Assembly: GCA_023284085.1 (NCBI GenBank)
Contig: JAKVHY010000046.1
Coordinates: forward strand, 1 to 40,783
Direction of reading: 5' to 3'
Source: Shewanella benthica
GTDB taxonomy: Bacteria > Pseudomonadota > Gammaproteobacteria > Enterobacterales > Shewanellaceae
DNA: 40,783 nucleotides
The position numbers and the translations under genes were made by a program. Below, in pieces: positions 25,908 to 35,773 of this stretch (its first letter is position 1; the number at the start of each line of letters is the position of its first letter). The notes under the pieces were generated by a model. The model did not search any database. It was not told the DNA's origin and saw only the letters and a program-made list of their open reading frames with translations.

Positions 25908-26439
25908 CGCGGCCTCTAGGCTAATCACCGAGAGCCAAGAGTTAAGCCTGTTAAATAAGAGTGAGGTGTTAGACCTCGCCTGTGGCAGTGGCCGTAATGG
26001 GCTCTGGTTTGCCGATAAGGGCCATAGAGTCACCTTTATTGACAAGTCACTGGCTAATCTCAGTGTACCTTCAGAGCCTCACACTGGTTCGATTCCAACA
26101 GGACACACCTATCTGGCATGGGACCTGGAAGATGGCTCGGCGCCGGAACTAGCGCAAAATAAGTATGACCTCGTCTTAGTGTTCAACTATTTACATAGGC
26201 CTCTTTTTCCACAGATTGCTGCCGCAGTAAAACCTGGCGGCTTGATCATTTATGAAACCTTCATAGATAAACAAGCAGAAATCGGGCGACCGAGAAACCC
26301 AAAATTTCTGTTGAAACCCAATGAACTCAAAAATGAATTTGAAAAATGGGCCCTTGTGCATTATTTTGAAGGAGAGGTCATGAATGGTTCAAACTTCAGC
26401 TACAAGGCACAATTGATCGCCCGTAAGCCTAATTGCTAA
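25882..26439 (+). CDS. Class I SAM-dependent methyltransferase
   Basis: 185 residues from the ATG at 25882, preferred over the ATG at 25867 because GGGAGAAG lies at the right distance. Motif I is LDLACGSGRNGLWFADKG, followed by the acidic VTFIDKS (motif II), then YDLVLVFNYLHRPLFPQI and GGLIIYETF. This is the TehB/UbiG-type small methyltransferase group. The substrate is not identifiable: the C-terminal half is short and has no accessory domain. It overlaps the membrane protein gene upstream, so the two are probably expressed together. Confidence 0.85.
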   Translation: MQEKKLKADAASRLITESQELSLLNKSEVLDLACGSGRNGLWFADKGHRVTFIDKSLANLSVPSEPHTGSIPTGHTYLAWDLEDGSAPELAQNKYDLVLVFNYLHRPLFPQIAAAVKPGGLIIYETFIDKQAEIGRPRNPKFLLKPNELKNEFEKWALVHYFEGEVMNGSNFSYKAQLIARKPNC

Positions 26440-26600
26440 GCTAGAATGCAAATTGAGATGTTAGTTAAGTAAAAATTGAAGTTAACAGATTATTTAAGTT
26501 AGAATTGAAATTAAGCCATTAGATTAGGTATGGCTAAAAAAGAACAAGAAGAATAAACAGCCAGAAAAATGCAGGCTCAATATTACAAGGAAGATAGAAT

Positions 26601-26906
26601 ATGGTGCTAAATTCAGAGCAATCTCGGCATATCGCTCCGCCCATGCTTACGGGACTCATGGTCTTATGGGCTCTCTTGAGCCGACTCCTTTTCAGCGACA
26701 CGCATTTTGCACTCAGTCACGCTGTCGGCTTCTACCCCGTCTTATTATTGTTTCCAGTGGTTGTGATACTTCATGGACACTTGATATGGCAGGCTCGAGG
26801 AATGGATCGTCTAGATCAAGCCGTCTACGCCTTGATTCACTCACTACTCTCATTCGTGGTTTGGACTTTTTCATTAATGCACGTTAACGGCAACAGCTTC
26901 TCTTGA
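26601..26906 (+). CDS. Small membrane protein, about three TM helices, unknown function
   Basis: 101 residues. Hydrophobic segments are LTGLMVLWALLSRLLF, VGFYPVLLLFPVVVILHG and ALIHSLLSFVVWTFSL. AAGGAAG lies eight bases before the ATG, which supports real translation. The spacing of 161 bp from the methyltransferase leaves it open whether the two are co-transcribed. I do not recognise the family; no enzyme motif is present. Confidence 0.6.
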   Translation: MVLNSEQSRHIAPPMLTGLMVLWALLSRLLFSDTHFALSHAVGFYPVLLLFPVVVILHGHLIWQARGMDRLDQAVYALIHSLLSFVVWTFSLMHVNGNSFS

Positions 26907-26986
26907 AGGAAATGCCTTAAAGTTAACCTGTTTTGGTCGTTTTGACTCTTCGTACTTCTTGTAATTAGCCCCCTTATAAAAACGAC

Positions 26987-27018
26987 AAAAAAAAGGTGTA
27001 ATCAAAATGAAAACACCT
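26987..27018 (-). terminator. Rho-independent terminator of the small secreted protein gene
   Basis: Leftward, a 6-bp stem (27013-27018 with 26994-26999) with a 13-nt loop is followed by eight U residues (A run 26987-26994). A second, outer pairing (26969-26975 with 27027-27033) encloses it and may form instead when read in the plus direction. Confidence 0.65.
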
Positions 27019-27190
27019 ATGTCTAAAAGGGGGAGATGGCTATATCCTAATTAATCACTCTTTAAATGCACACATACGTAGTGAATTACCAGTACCATGC
27101 GTATTGTTAGAGTCACTAATAAATAATATGACTTATCGCATCTTATCGACAAAACTTCACTTCAAAATATAAATATACTCTTGCCAAAAA

Positions 27191-27424
27191 TTATTGTTCT
27201 TGTTGTTGGCAGAAAGGCATCGGAGTACATTGCCCCATAGGAACTATAATTACATCGTCATTACCTACATTCGAGTTAAGCTGCTGACCTGATGTCTCAA
27301 CTGTAACTTCCTTTATCACAGAAAAGTCATCATCAATTTGGAGTTGCGCAGCATATACCGAGCCACAAACAACGCAAAGTAAAGCTGCATTAACTAAATT
27401 TGAAACCATGAATTTATTTCTCAT
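27191..27424 (-). CDS. Small exported protein with two cysteines, unknown function
   Basis: 77 residues. A basic start (MRNKFM) and a hydrophobic core (VNAALLCVVCGSVYA) give a probable Sec signal peptide cleaved before AQLQ, leaving about 52 residues. The mature part is acidic and ends with a Cys-Thr-Pro-Met-Pro-Phe-Cys loop and a Gln-rich tail. The ribosome-binding site is weak. A terminator lies downstream on the same strand, and the CadC-like regulator gene lies 477 bp upstream, also leftward. I do not recognise a family. Confidence 0.6.
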   Translation of the reverse strand: MRNKFMVSNLVNAALLCVVCGSVYAAQLQIDDDFSVIKEVTVETSGQQLNSNVGNDDVIIVPMGQCTPMPFCQQQEQ

Positions 27425-27901
27425 TATTAATAATCTCTTATGACTGTAGAATATAAATATATAGCATTATTTTTTATGTTGTGGATAAATTCCGACTAAT
27501 AATTAATAAAATCGAGAAGGTACTCATCAGTAAAACAACGAAAAAAACAAACCAAAAAATAAGTGGACAGGTTAACCTCAGTACATTTAGCTAACAAAAA
27601 TAATCATCACAACCGAATCGTATATTATCAGTTATCTAGCCAAATTTTTAGAAACCCATGTATGGACCAGATACTCAGGTTAATGGCTAAACGCTACTAA
27701 CAAACATTTTCCGATAGACTCTTATTAATGAAACCCAGGGTAAAGTTTAATCAAGAGACCTGCTAACTAAATAACTAGCTAAATGAAATTTTACTGGGCT
27801 AACCTGCCTGACAACAAAACTACTTCTTTTGATAGTATCAATACCATAATAATAAGATGACGAAAAAGTGATTACCATTAAAATCAACAAATTAAATGCA
27901 A
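27425..27901. other. Long AT-rich gene-free interval
   Basis: No convincing open frame. The only structure I see is an inverted repeat: 27734-27748 pairs with 27786-27798 (CCCAG/CTGGG, a two-base bulge, then eight pairs with one G-U) around a 37-nt loop. It must contain the promoter of the small secreted protein gene; a small RNA is possible but unsupported. Confidence 0.4.
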
Positions 27902-30112
27902 TTATTCATAGTCAACTTCAATAACATCAACGTTCTGAGGATCAGACACCAGCATAAAAACCGCTCCAGATTTATCAACAGATATGGAGTACCCGCTCAA
28001 ATTTTCCAGGTGAATATCCATATCAAGTCTCTCGCCAGTTTCAATGTCACTACGAACTAATTTATACCCGCCCCCGATAGCGATTAAGTTATATATATAG
28101 TTATCAACAATTGTCCAAGACAAGTTACTCGTGATGGTAAAGTCTTTTAAGAATAAAAATTCTTCTCCGCCGATTAATGTCCACAATCCAATACCTGAAC
28201 GTTTAGTAAAGAAAAACTGTCCCTTGCTAGAATACTTACCATATTCCCCACCTTCGGATAATGACTGAATAAGCTCGCCCGTATTAACGTCTATAAGCTC
28301 AAGTGAGGACAGACCTAATGTATCGATAGTCACCACAATCGAACTGCTACTTGGCCCCCAAGAAACGCTATATATATTACTATCAACCTTCACAACAATA
28401 TATCTAATCATTTGATTATAAGTATCATAAACAAATGGACTGTCATTCATCCGGCCTAATATATACCTACCACTAGTAGAGAAACTAATATCTTTTATAC
28501 TAGTAATCTCCTCAAAACTTGTTAACTTGACCTCTGTCCCACCTTCATCGCCACTCTTCAACCAAAGTTCAGGAACACCGGTTCGGTTTGAAACAAATGC
28601 GACTTTTGAACCATCTAAGTTAGTAGAAGCGGTATAATTCATACCATTTGAAAATATATATTTTTCCGCCGCGTTGCTTTTAATATCGAGTTCATTTTTA
28701 TCCTTACCCACTTTATTTTTATTTTTTTCTTCAAACTCGCTTTCTAAACGCCATATTTCAGTCTTAAAAAACTCCCCTAACACGGCTACAATTTCACCAT
28801 TTTGATTTGAAATAGGAGATACTATCGATTGCATTATATTAGTCAGCTGAGTATGTGAGCTCGTCTTTAGGTCATATTTAGCCAAGTGCCCTGTCATTGA
28901 GCGATAAATCAAAGAATTACTATCTCTAGCCCAAGCGACTGTATGTAAAAGAATATCGACAGTAAAAAGGTCCTGCCAGATACCGGTCTCCAGTGAAAGT
29001 AAAATCACCTGAGTCTGATACCAGCGCACATTTCTCACCATTGCTAAATATTTACCATCGGGAGAGAGACTTAGGGAGTAATCTCCCCTGCCAATTGAAT
29101 ATGGTTGGGTTATCTGTTGTTTATTGTTTCCATTTAAACTAATGGAAAAGACTTTCTTTTCTGTCAAATGATCATATTGATGGTCTTCATCTATATAAAA
29201 AAGACTTTTTCCTGATGGCTTCCAGGCGATACTCGTTGCCTGCATATGATTCTTGCAGGATGTAAGTGTACTTATCTGTCCAAATTCTCCCTTAGCTAAA
29301 TCCACTATATTGATTTTACAGCGACCAGTCAGATCAAAAGAGAGGTAGGCTAACTTCATACCATCAGGGCTAAATGCTGGATAACCTTGATTATCCATGG
29401 GGTCTTCTAAATAAACGATCGCGCGGCTGTCAATCTCCATCATGCCTATTCGCCAGTTCTTTTCACCTAGTTCACGTTGTGAAAATGCCAAGTGTTTTCC
29501 ATCTGGTGAAAGTACAGGACTGAACTCTTGTCCATCCAAAAAAGTTAAGCGCTTAAGTTCGGTACTATGCTGCAGAGGAGCCACAAAGGGATTGTTGCCA
29601 AAATACTGAAATGCTAGCCAAGAAGCTAATGATACTAGGCCTATAAAGAATAAAATAAACTTACTCGAGTGCTCATACAAAAAGGAGAAAAGTTTTCTTT
29701 TAGCTGATTTAGAACCACTAATATCTCTCTCATCTATATGACTGCCAGCTATCACGTCCTCTGTAAACTTTTCCTCTTTGGTAACTTCTTTAACTAATGT
29801 TATTTCGGCAATAAGTACATAACCGACCTTAGGAAGCGTCTTAATAAAGCTGGGAGACTTTGCATTATCTCCTAACTGATTGCGTAGTAACCCTATGATC
29901 CTGTTGATCGCATTGTCTGAAACTTCTCCTCCAGACCATACTTCCTCGAGTAGCATATCTCGGCTCACAGGTTCACCCGCATGCTTGATCAAGCACACCA
30001 GCACCTGCATGGCTCTAAGCTCAACTTTAAGCAATGAGCCATCTTTTATAATTGTACATTGGCTAGGATCTATTACTCTGTCAGCCAGGCGATATCGAGG
30101 TTGAGTTATCAT
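27902..30112 (-). CDS. CadC-like membrane transcriptional regulator with beta-propeller sensor
   Basis: 736 residues. Residues 1-103 are an OmpR/ToxR-type winged helix (LRAMQVLVCLIKHAGEPVSRD, VWSGGEVSDNAINRIIGLLR, FIKTLPKVGYVL). One TM helix lies at 151-171 (FILFFIGLVSLASWLAFQY). The remaining 560 residues are periplasmic and contain repeated TolB/WD40-like blades (SPVLSPDGKHLAFSQ, YPAFSPDGMKLAYLS, SLSLSPDGKYLAMVR). This is the CadC/ToxR one-component layout: cytoplasmic DNA binding coupled through the membrane to a periplasmic sensor. Ligand and target genes are unknown. No response-regulator receiver domain is present. It is divergent from rluA. Confidence 0.9.
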   Translation of the reverse strand: MITQPRYRLADRVIDPSQCTIIKDGSLLKVELRAMQVLVCLIKHAGEPVSRDMLLEEVWSGGEVSDNAINRIIGLLRNQLGDNAKSPSFIKTLPKVGYVLIAEITLVKEVTKEEKFTEDVIAGSHIDERDISGSKSAKRKLFSFLYEHSSKFILFFIGLVSLASWLAFQYFGNNPFVAPLQHSTELKRLTFLDGQEFSPVLSPDGKHLAFSQRELGEKNWRIGMMEIDSRAIVYLEDPMDNQGYPAFSPDGMKLAYLSFDLTGRCKINIVDLAKGEFGQISTLTSCKNHMQATSIAWKPSGKSLFYIDEDHQYDHLTEKKVFSISLNGNNKQQITQPYSIGRGDYSLSLSPDGKYLAMVRNVRWYQTQVILLSLETGIWQDLFTVDILLHTVAWARDSNSLIYRSMTGHLAKYDLKTSSHTQLTNIMQSIVSPISNQNGEIVAVLGEFFKTEIWRLESEFEEKNKNKVGKDKNELDIKSNAAEKYIFSNGMNYTASTNLDGSKVAFVSNRTGVPELWLKSGDEGGTEVKLTSFEEITSIKDISFSTSGRYILGRMNDSPFVYDTYNQMIRYIVVKVDSNIYSVSWGPSSSSIVVTIDTLGLSSLELIDVNTGELIQSLSEGGEYGKYSSKGQFFFTKRSGIGLWTLIGGEEFLFLKDFTITSNLSWTIVDNYIYNLIAIGGGYKLVRSDIETGERLDMDIHLENLSGYSISVDKSGAVFMLVSDPQNVDVIEVDYE

Positions 30113-30321
30113 TAAGTTCCAGTAAATTAATCAATGATTTAAGTAGGGTAGTTACATTAGACTTTAGTGAAATTAGAACAATATAAACAAGCTAAATCAA
30201 TACTAATCAAACAATATCCGTAAGCTAGATTGAAAGAAATTCCTACAATTTGAACTTTTCACTTGTCTAGCCCATCTGCTAACAGTTATCTTTGCCTCGT
30301 TTTCTCACGTAGGCGCTTTCA

Positions 30322-30999
30322 ATGTCAGACTTTATTTACTCTCCACCAACCGATCCTTGGCTCGAAATCATCTATCAAGATAAAGATATTTTGGTAGTAA
30401 ATAAACCTTCAGGACTACTTTCTGTACCGGGTAGAGCACCTGAGCATCAAGATAGCGTGTATAGCCGTGTCTTAGCCGAGTATCCCAATGCCCAAGTAGT
30501 CCACAGATTAGATATGGCGACATCGGGTGTGATCGTTGTTGCGCTGAGGAGAAATGCTGAAAAAGAGTTAAAGAGACAGTTCAGAGATAGAGAAACTAAG
30601 AAGACATATTACGCGCGAGTTGCGGGACATATGAAGCAAAAAAAAGGCAGTGTAGATCTGCCCTTAATCTGTGACTGGCCCAACCGCCCTAAACAAAAAG
30701 TAGATCATGAAATCGGCAAGCAATCTTTAACTCATTTTGATGTGATCAGCTACGCAAAACGCTCTACACTTGTCAAACTGACCCCTATAACGGGTCGTTC
30801 TCATCAGTTGAGAGTACATATGATGGCCATAGGCCATCCTATACTCGGTGATAACTTCTATGCAGATCCCTTAGCTAAGCGCTTAGCAAGTCGATTACTA
30901 CTTCATGCACAAGAGCTCACTATCAAACAGCCATATTCAGGTAAAGAGCTTACTTTTAACTGCGAAGTACCTTTTGTGGCTGCTGAAAATAACCAGTAG
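30322..30999 (+). CDS. rluA: Dual-specificity RNA pseudouridine synthase RluA
   Basis: 225 residues (E. coli RluA 219). The catalytic aspartate is Asp64 in HRLDMATSG, at the same position as in E. coli. LPLICDWPNRPKQKV, PITGRSHQLRVHM and GHPILGDNFYA are all RluA-specific blocks. It makes pseudouridine 746 in 23S rRNA and pseudouridine 32 in several tRNAs. There is no S4 domain, as expected. It forms a single-gene unit, with a hairpin terminator downstream. Confidence 0.96.
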   Translation: MSDFIYSPPTDPWLEIIYQDKDILVVNKPSGLLSVPGRAPEHQDSVYSRVLAEYPNAQVVHRLDMATSGVIVVALRRNAEKELKRQFRDRETKKTYYARVAGHMKQKKGSVDLPLICDWPNRPKQKVDHEIGKQSLTHFDVISYAKRSTLVKLTPITGRSHQLRVHMMAIGHPILGDNFYADPLAKRLASRLLLHAQELTIKQPYSGKELTFNCEVPFVAAENNQ

Positions 31000-31012
31000 G
31001 GCCTAAGCTCAT

Positions 31013-31045
31013 AAGATAGGGCCCTCCCCCCTATCTTGAGTTTCA
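31013..31045 (+). terminator. Terminator-like hairpin after rluA
   Basis: An 8-bp stem (31013-31020 with 31030-31037) with a 9-nt C-rich loop, partly extended by CTC/GAG, is followed by a short TTT. It lies 13 bp past the stop codon. Confidence 0.65.
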
Positions 31046-31220
31046 CATTACAGACTTCACTTACAGTGGCAAATGACAACCAGACTTACTATTCATCCAT
31101 AGTAACTGGTTACCTACCTCTATATTTACTGATTTGATATCAATCACACCTTATTAATAGAATTTCATCATAATTAAAGGTAAGTTACTTATCATTAGTT
31201 ATTACTTTAAGAATTTCATT

Positions 31221-31682
31221 ATGGAAACATCATTTCAACGAGACCAACTCGATAATCAAATCTTATCTGCATTGATGAAAGAGGCTAGGACGCCATTTGC
31301 AGAGCTGGCTAAACGTTTTAACGTCAGCGCAGGTACCATTCACGTTCGCGTCGAAAAGATGAAACAAGCCGGGATCATCACAGGCGCACAGATAACTGTA
31401 AATCCTAAAGCTCTTGGCTACGATGTCTGCTGCTTTATTGGCATCAACTTAAAGAGTGCTGGTGATTACCCCGCTGCCATATCTAAGTTAAACGAACTAG
31501 AAGAGGTGGTAGAAGCCTATTACACCACAGGAAATTACAGCGTTTTTGTAAAGGTTATGTGCCAATCCATCGACGGATTACAGCATGTGCTCATTAATCG
31601 CATCCAATCTATAGATGAAATTCAATCTACCGAAACATTAATTAGCTTACAAAACCCCATTACAAGGGCTGTTAAACCATAG
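31221..31682 (+). CDS. asnC: Transcriptional regulator AsnC (Lrp/AsnC family)
   Basis: 153 residues (E. coli AsnC 152). The N-terminal helix-turn-helix reads ARTPFAELAKRFNVSAGTIHVRVEKMKQAGII, and the C-terminal RAM domain contains LGYDVCCFIGI, EAYYTTGNYSVFVKVMC and IQSTETLISLQNPI, matching E. coli AsnC almost block for block. It senses asparagine and in E. coli controls the neighbouring divergent asnA and its own gene. Here no asnA lies beside it (rluA upstream, a protease downstream), so its targets must be elsewhere. Confidence 0.95.
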   Translation: METSFQRDQLDNQILSALMKEARTPFAELAKRFNVSAGTIHVRVEKMKQAGIITGAQITVNPKALGYDVCCFIGINLKSAGDYPAAISKLNELEEVVEAYYTTGNYSVFVKVMCQSIDGLQHVLINRIQSIDEIQSTETLISLQNPITRAVKP

Positions 31683-31888
31683 ATTAAATATAAATAAGTT
31701 ATTTCGCCTATTTAGTAGACTAAAAAATGTAAATTACAACTTTTCCCTCTGTTCCTGTTAATTATGTATGATTTTTGTGTTACAAAGTACACAGCTCTAA
31801 CAAAAGAGCAACAAAAACAACAAAAGCATAATTATAAAAATTTGCACAGTACTCAAGTGTTGTGCCTTCAGTTGACAAGGAAGAAGTT

Positions 31889-34800
31889 GTGAAAACAAAA
31901 CTATCGATAGCAATAACAGCAGCACTCGTATCTAGTGCAGCCATGGCAAGCGGTTCATATACTGCAAATCAGTTTTCTCCAGAATTAACTTCTGTAGATA
32001 ATTATAAAAAATCTCAGGTATCTAATTCGGTGATTTCATCGCCACAACGGTTTATCGTTGAACTAGAATCACCAGCGATAGCTAAATATCAAGGTGGTAT
32101 ACAAAGTTTTGCAGCAACAGCACCAACTAAAAAAGGTCAACGAGTTGATACTCAGTCTGCACCAGCTATAAATTATGCGAGTCATCTACAAAATCAACAA
32201 CAAGCCTTTAAATCCTCTCTGTCCCAAATAGCCCCAAATGCTAAAGTTGAACGTAACTTTAAAACTCTATTTAACGGTGTAACCCTTGTGGGACAAGGAT
32301 TATCACTCGAGCAACTTGCAGCTATGCCAGGTGTAAAATCTGTTTACCCTGAGACCATGTATGAAACCAACATGGATGCATCACATGAGATCATCAATAG
32401 CGCAGCTATGTGGGAAGCTGTATCGGGTATGGAGAATGCGGGTAAAGGTATTCGTGTAGCTGTTATTGATACGGGTATTCGCCCTGAAAACCCTATGTTC
32501 TCCGGTGAAGGCTTCGCTAAACCTACAACAAATATGCCTGCAGACGATTACTGTTCTACGGTAGACACCAGCTTCTGTAACGATAAGCTTATCGTGGCCC
32601 GTTGGTCTCAACCAACCTTCGAAGTCTGTGCCGATGAGCACATGAGCCCGCTTGGCTATGGTGGCCATGGTTCACACGTCGCCGGTACCTCGGTCGGTAA
32701 CAAGATCAGCATCACCTACAAAGAAGTCGACGTCGATATTTCTGGCGTAGCACCAGCAGCCTACCTTATGGTATATAAAGCATTGTTTACCAAGACCGAC
32801 TGCTCCCGAGGCAGTGGTAGTAACATCATGCTGATGGAAGCAATGGAGCACGCCGTAAATGATGGCGCTGATGTCATCAACAACTCTTGGGGTGGCGGTG
32901 CGGGTGGCGACCCAGCTAACAGCCCATACAAAACCATGTATGAAGCTGCCGAAGCAGCTGGTGTCGTGGTTGTTACTGCCGCTGGTAATGACGGTAATGG
33001 CGCACAAACTATCGGGTGCCCAGCATGTATCGAGTCAGGCATAACTGTCGCTAACAGTACCACAGGCCGCTTCTTCGCCAACGGTTTTACAGCAGGTGGC
33101 GATGAGCTTCTTGCGATTGAAGGCAATAATGAATTACTAACTGAAGATATTACTCTGCCAGTTATCGCTGCAGTTAATATAGATGCAGAAAACTTTGAAG
33201 GCTGTACTGCATTCCCTGCGGATTCTTTTAAAGACGGTATTGCACTCATTTCCCGTGGTGCATGTGCATTCTCAGATAAAGCCGCTAATGCAGAAGCGGC
33301 AGGCGCTAAAGCCTTAGTTGTTTATAATAGCAAACCAGGTGCCCCTATCAGCATGTATATGCCTGATGCTACCTTACCTGGTGTGATGATTTCCAAGGAC
33401 GATGGCGAGACGCTCATTGAAGGACTTGGTGATGAAACGACAGGTACCATAGGTGCTGAAGTGAAGCGCATTGCAAATAGTGCATTTGCCGATTTTATTA
33501 ATTCATCTAGCTCTCGTGGTCCCAATGGCAACCAAAACATCCTTAAGCCTGATTTAGCGGCTCCAGGCACATCTATTCTATCTGCCACATCTCCTGATGA
33601 AGATGGAACTGACTTTACCACTATGTCTGGAACCAGTATGGCAAGCCCACATGTTGCTGGTGCTGCAGCTCTGATGAGCCAGCTGCATCCAGAGTGGAGT
33701 GCCAATGATATCAAGACAGCATTAACGTCTACTGCCCATATGGGTGGAGTTTTAGATGATGACGCCGAAACTCCTGCTTCACCTTTTGCAATGGGCGCAG
33801 GCCGTATGGATCTTGATGCTGCGGCTAAAGCGGTATTAACATTTGATAAGCCATCAGTTGCTTCAGACTCTTGTGTAGGTCCATGTACTTTCACACGTAC
33901 CGTCTATAACAAAAGTGATGAAACAACATCTTGGTCTCTGTCTGCCTCTGCTGACAGTGCAGGTATCAGCGTATCACCCACTAGTCTTGAACTAGAAGCT
34001 GGCGCATCTGCTGAGTTCACCGTAACTGTTGACTCTACTTTTACCGAATATGGCTCTTGGATCTTCGGTAATGTCATGATTAAGAGCGATGAAGGTAAGC
34101 AAGATGCACATCTTCCATTAGCGATCATGGCTAAGGAGTCTAGTGATTCTTCGCTTATCTCCACAATCACGACCAAAGCAGACATTAAAGCAAGCGATGA
34201 ATTCCCGATCAAAGCGATTGTGAATAACACCTTGTTTGAAAATACTGTAACAGTGACAGCACTGGCACCAGAAGGCACAAAGTTAACATCTGAGGATGAT
34301 GTTGTCGTTTCAATGAATGGAGCAACACAACATGGCTTCGAAGTTGACGAAAAAAATGGCCGCATCACTTGGGTAGGTAAACTTGACCTTCCAGAAATTA
34401 GTTCGGTAAAAGGAACTGGGGCGAGCCCAAGTATTTTCGACTTAGGTATCGCATACGTTCCAGCATGTGACGAAGGGTGTGATGAAAAAGCTTTCACCTT
34501 TAGTACTCCTGAATATAAATACAATGGTGCGACTTATGACAGCATCACCATTTCTGATAATGGTATTGTCATTGTTGGCGGCGGAACAACTTCAGGAAGT
34601 TGGAACAATAAAGAGCTTCCAGCTTCGGCTAACCCCAATAATATCCTAGCGCCATTTTGGACTGACTATGATCTAACAGATGGTACACCAGGCGATACTG
34701 GTGGTGGTCAACTAGGTATTCAGTTTGCAGAAGCTGGAGACGATACCTGGATTGTAGTGGAATGGAATAAAGCTCAGGTTTATGCCGATACATCGGGTGA

Positions 34801-35746
34801 TGCGTACACCTTCAGCGTGTGGATTAAAGCAGGTGAAGAAGAAGATATCTGGTTCAACTACCATGATATTCCAAACATGCCTGAAAAAGTAACCATAGGT
34901 GCCGAGAACATAGGTGGTTCAGTCGGTACAACTTATCATTACAATGGTGAAGGCGGAACAGTTGTAACCAATGACTTTGTTGAACTACAAAGTACAGCTT
35001 CCGGTAGTGTAAAAATAGACTACATGGTCAAAGCAACAAGCTTTAACCATGGTCAAATAGACTCAGTAGAAACAGAAGAAGAGAGCAGTGTTGAACTAAA
35101 TGTTCTGGATAACGACACTGTGCAGGATCAAAAAGTAGCAAGAGTATCAGTCACTGGTGATGGTATGACAGCTAACGCTCAACGTCTTATTGATGTGGCA
35201 CCAGCTGGAAAACTAGGCAAGGTTACCTTAGTTGAAAAACCATCTAATGGTGAAGTAACATTCACTGAAGACGGTACAGCGACATATTCGCCAAATAAGG
35301 ACTTCTTCGGAAAAGATAGCTTTACTTATTCTTCTGAAGATGAAGATGGAAATGTTTCAGAACCGACGGCTGTAACCATCACTGTAAGCAACATCAATGA
35401 TGCACCGACTGTATCACCATCAGCAGAAACTTCTATTGTTAATACTCCAATAACTATAGAGTCAAATGCTAAAGATGTTGATGGGGACGATCTCACATTT
35501 ACTTGGACACAAACCTCAGGAGACACTATCTCTTTCAGTAGCACAGACCAGGACATTAAAGTGACCGCACCATCATCAGGCACTTACACGTTCGCAGTCG
35601 TTGCGAATGATGGAGCTGTTGATAGTAAAACTGGTGAAGTAACTTTAACTGTATCGAGTGCACCTGATAACTCTTCAGGTGGTTCTCTAGGTTGGTTAAC
35701 TATGCTTCTGCTTCCATTTGCAGGCCTACGTCGTCGTAAGCGCTAA
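31889..35746 (+). CDS. Secreted S8 (subtilisin-family) serine protease with GlyGly-CTERM tail
   Basis: 1285 residues from the GTG at 31889, preferred because AAGGAAG lies five bases upstream and a signal peptide follows at once (KTKLSIAITAALVSSAAMA); the upstream in-frame GTG at 31862 is less likely. An I9-type propeptide starts near RFIVELESPA. The catalytic triad is Asp194 (VIDTGIRPEN), His260 (GGHGSHVAGT) and Ser583 (SGTSMASPHVAGAA). A PA domain is inserted between His and Ser (GIALISRGACAFSDKA). Then come an Fn3-like region, a beta-rich domain and cadherin/VCBS-like repeats (FFGKDSFTYSSEDEDG, SNINDAP). The end, GGSLGWLTMLLLPFAGLRRRKR in pattern, is a GlyGly-CTERM sorting signal processed by rhombosortase after type II secretion. 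It probably digests protein outside the cell. Confidence 0.94.
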   Translation: MKTKLSIAITAALVSSAAMASGSYTANQFSPELTSVDNYKKSQVSNSVISSPQRFIVELESPAIAKYQGGIQSFAATAPTKKGQRVDTQSAPAINYASHLQNQQQAFKSSLSQIAPNAKVERNFKTLFNGVTLVGQGLSLEQLAAMPGVKSVYPETMYETNMDASHEIINSAAMWEAVSGMENAGKGIRVAVIDTGIRPENPMFSGEGFAKPTTNMPADDYCSTVDTSFCNDKLIVARWSQPTFEVCADEHMSPLGYGGHGSHVAGTSVGNKISITYKEVDVDISGVAPAAYLMVYKALFTKTDCSRGSGSNIMLMEAMEHAVNDGADVINNSWGGGAGGDPANSPYKTMYEAAEAAGVVVVTAAGNDGNGAQTIGCPACIESGITVANSTTGRFFANGFTAGGDELLAIEGNNELLTEDITLPVIAAVNIDAENFEGCTAFPADSFKDGIALISRGACAFSDKAANAEAAGAKALVVYNSKPGAPISMYMPDATLPGVMISKDDGETLIEGLGDETTGTIGAEVKRIANSAFADFINSSSSRGPNGNQNILKPDLAAPGTSILSATSPDEDGTDFTTMSGTSMASPHVAGAAALMSQLHPEWSANDIKTALTSTAHMGGVLDDDAETPASPFAMGAGRMDLDAAAKAVLTFDKPSVASDSCVGPCTFTRTVYNKSDETTSWSLSASADSAGISVSPTSLELEAGASAEFTVTVDSTFTEYGSWIFGNVMIKSDEGKQDAHLPLAIMAKESSDSSLISTITTKADIKASDEFPIKAIVNNTLFENTVTVTALAPEGTKLTSEDDVVVSMNGATQHGFEVDEKNGRITWVGKLDLPEISSVKGTGASPSIFDLGIAYVPACDEGCDEKAFTFSTPEYKYNGATYDSITISDNGIVIVGGGTTSGSWNNKELPASANPNNILAPFWTDYDLTDGTPGDTGGGQLGIQFAEAGDDTWIVVEWNKAQVYADTSGDAYTFSVWIKAGEEEDIWFNYHDIPNMPEKVTIGAENIGGSVGTTYHYNGEGGTVVTNDFVELQSTASGSVKIDYMVKATSFNHGQIDSVETEEESSVELNVLDNDTVQDQKVARVSVTGDGMTANAQRLIDVAPAGKLGKVTLVEKPSNGEVTFTEDGTATYSPNKDFFGKDSFTYSSEDEDGNVSEPTAVTITVSNINDAPTVSPSAETSIVNTPITIESNAKDVDGDDLTFTWTQTSGDTISFSSTDQDIKVTAPSSGTYTFAVVANDGAVDSKTGEVTLTVSSAPDNSSGGSLGWLTMLLLPFAGLRRRKR

Positions 35747-35773
35747 GCAATGGTTTAACAAGCTATAAATGAT

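Noticed and set aside
33904..34524. 206-codon minus-strand frame inside the S8 protease gene
   Set aside because: Antisense shadow; the sense frame continues through recognisable domains.
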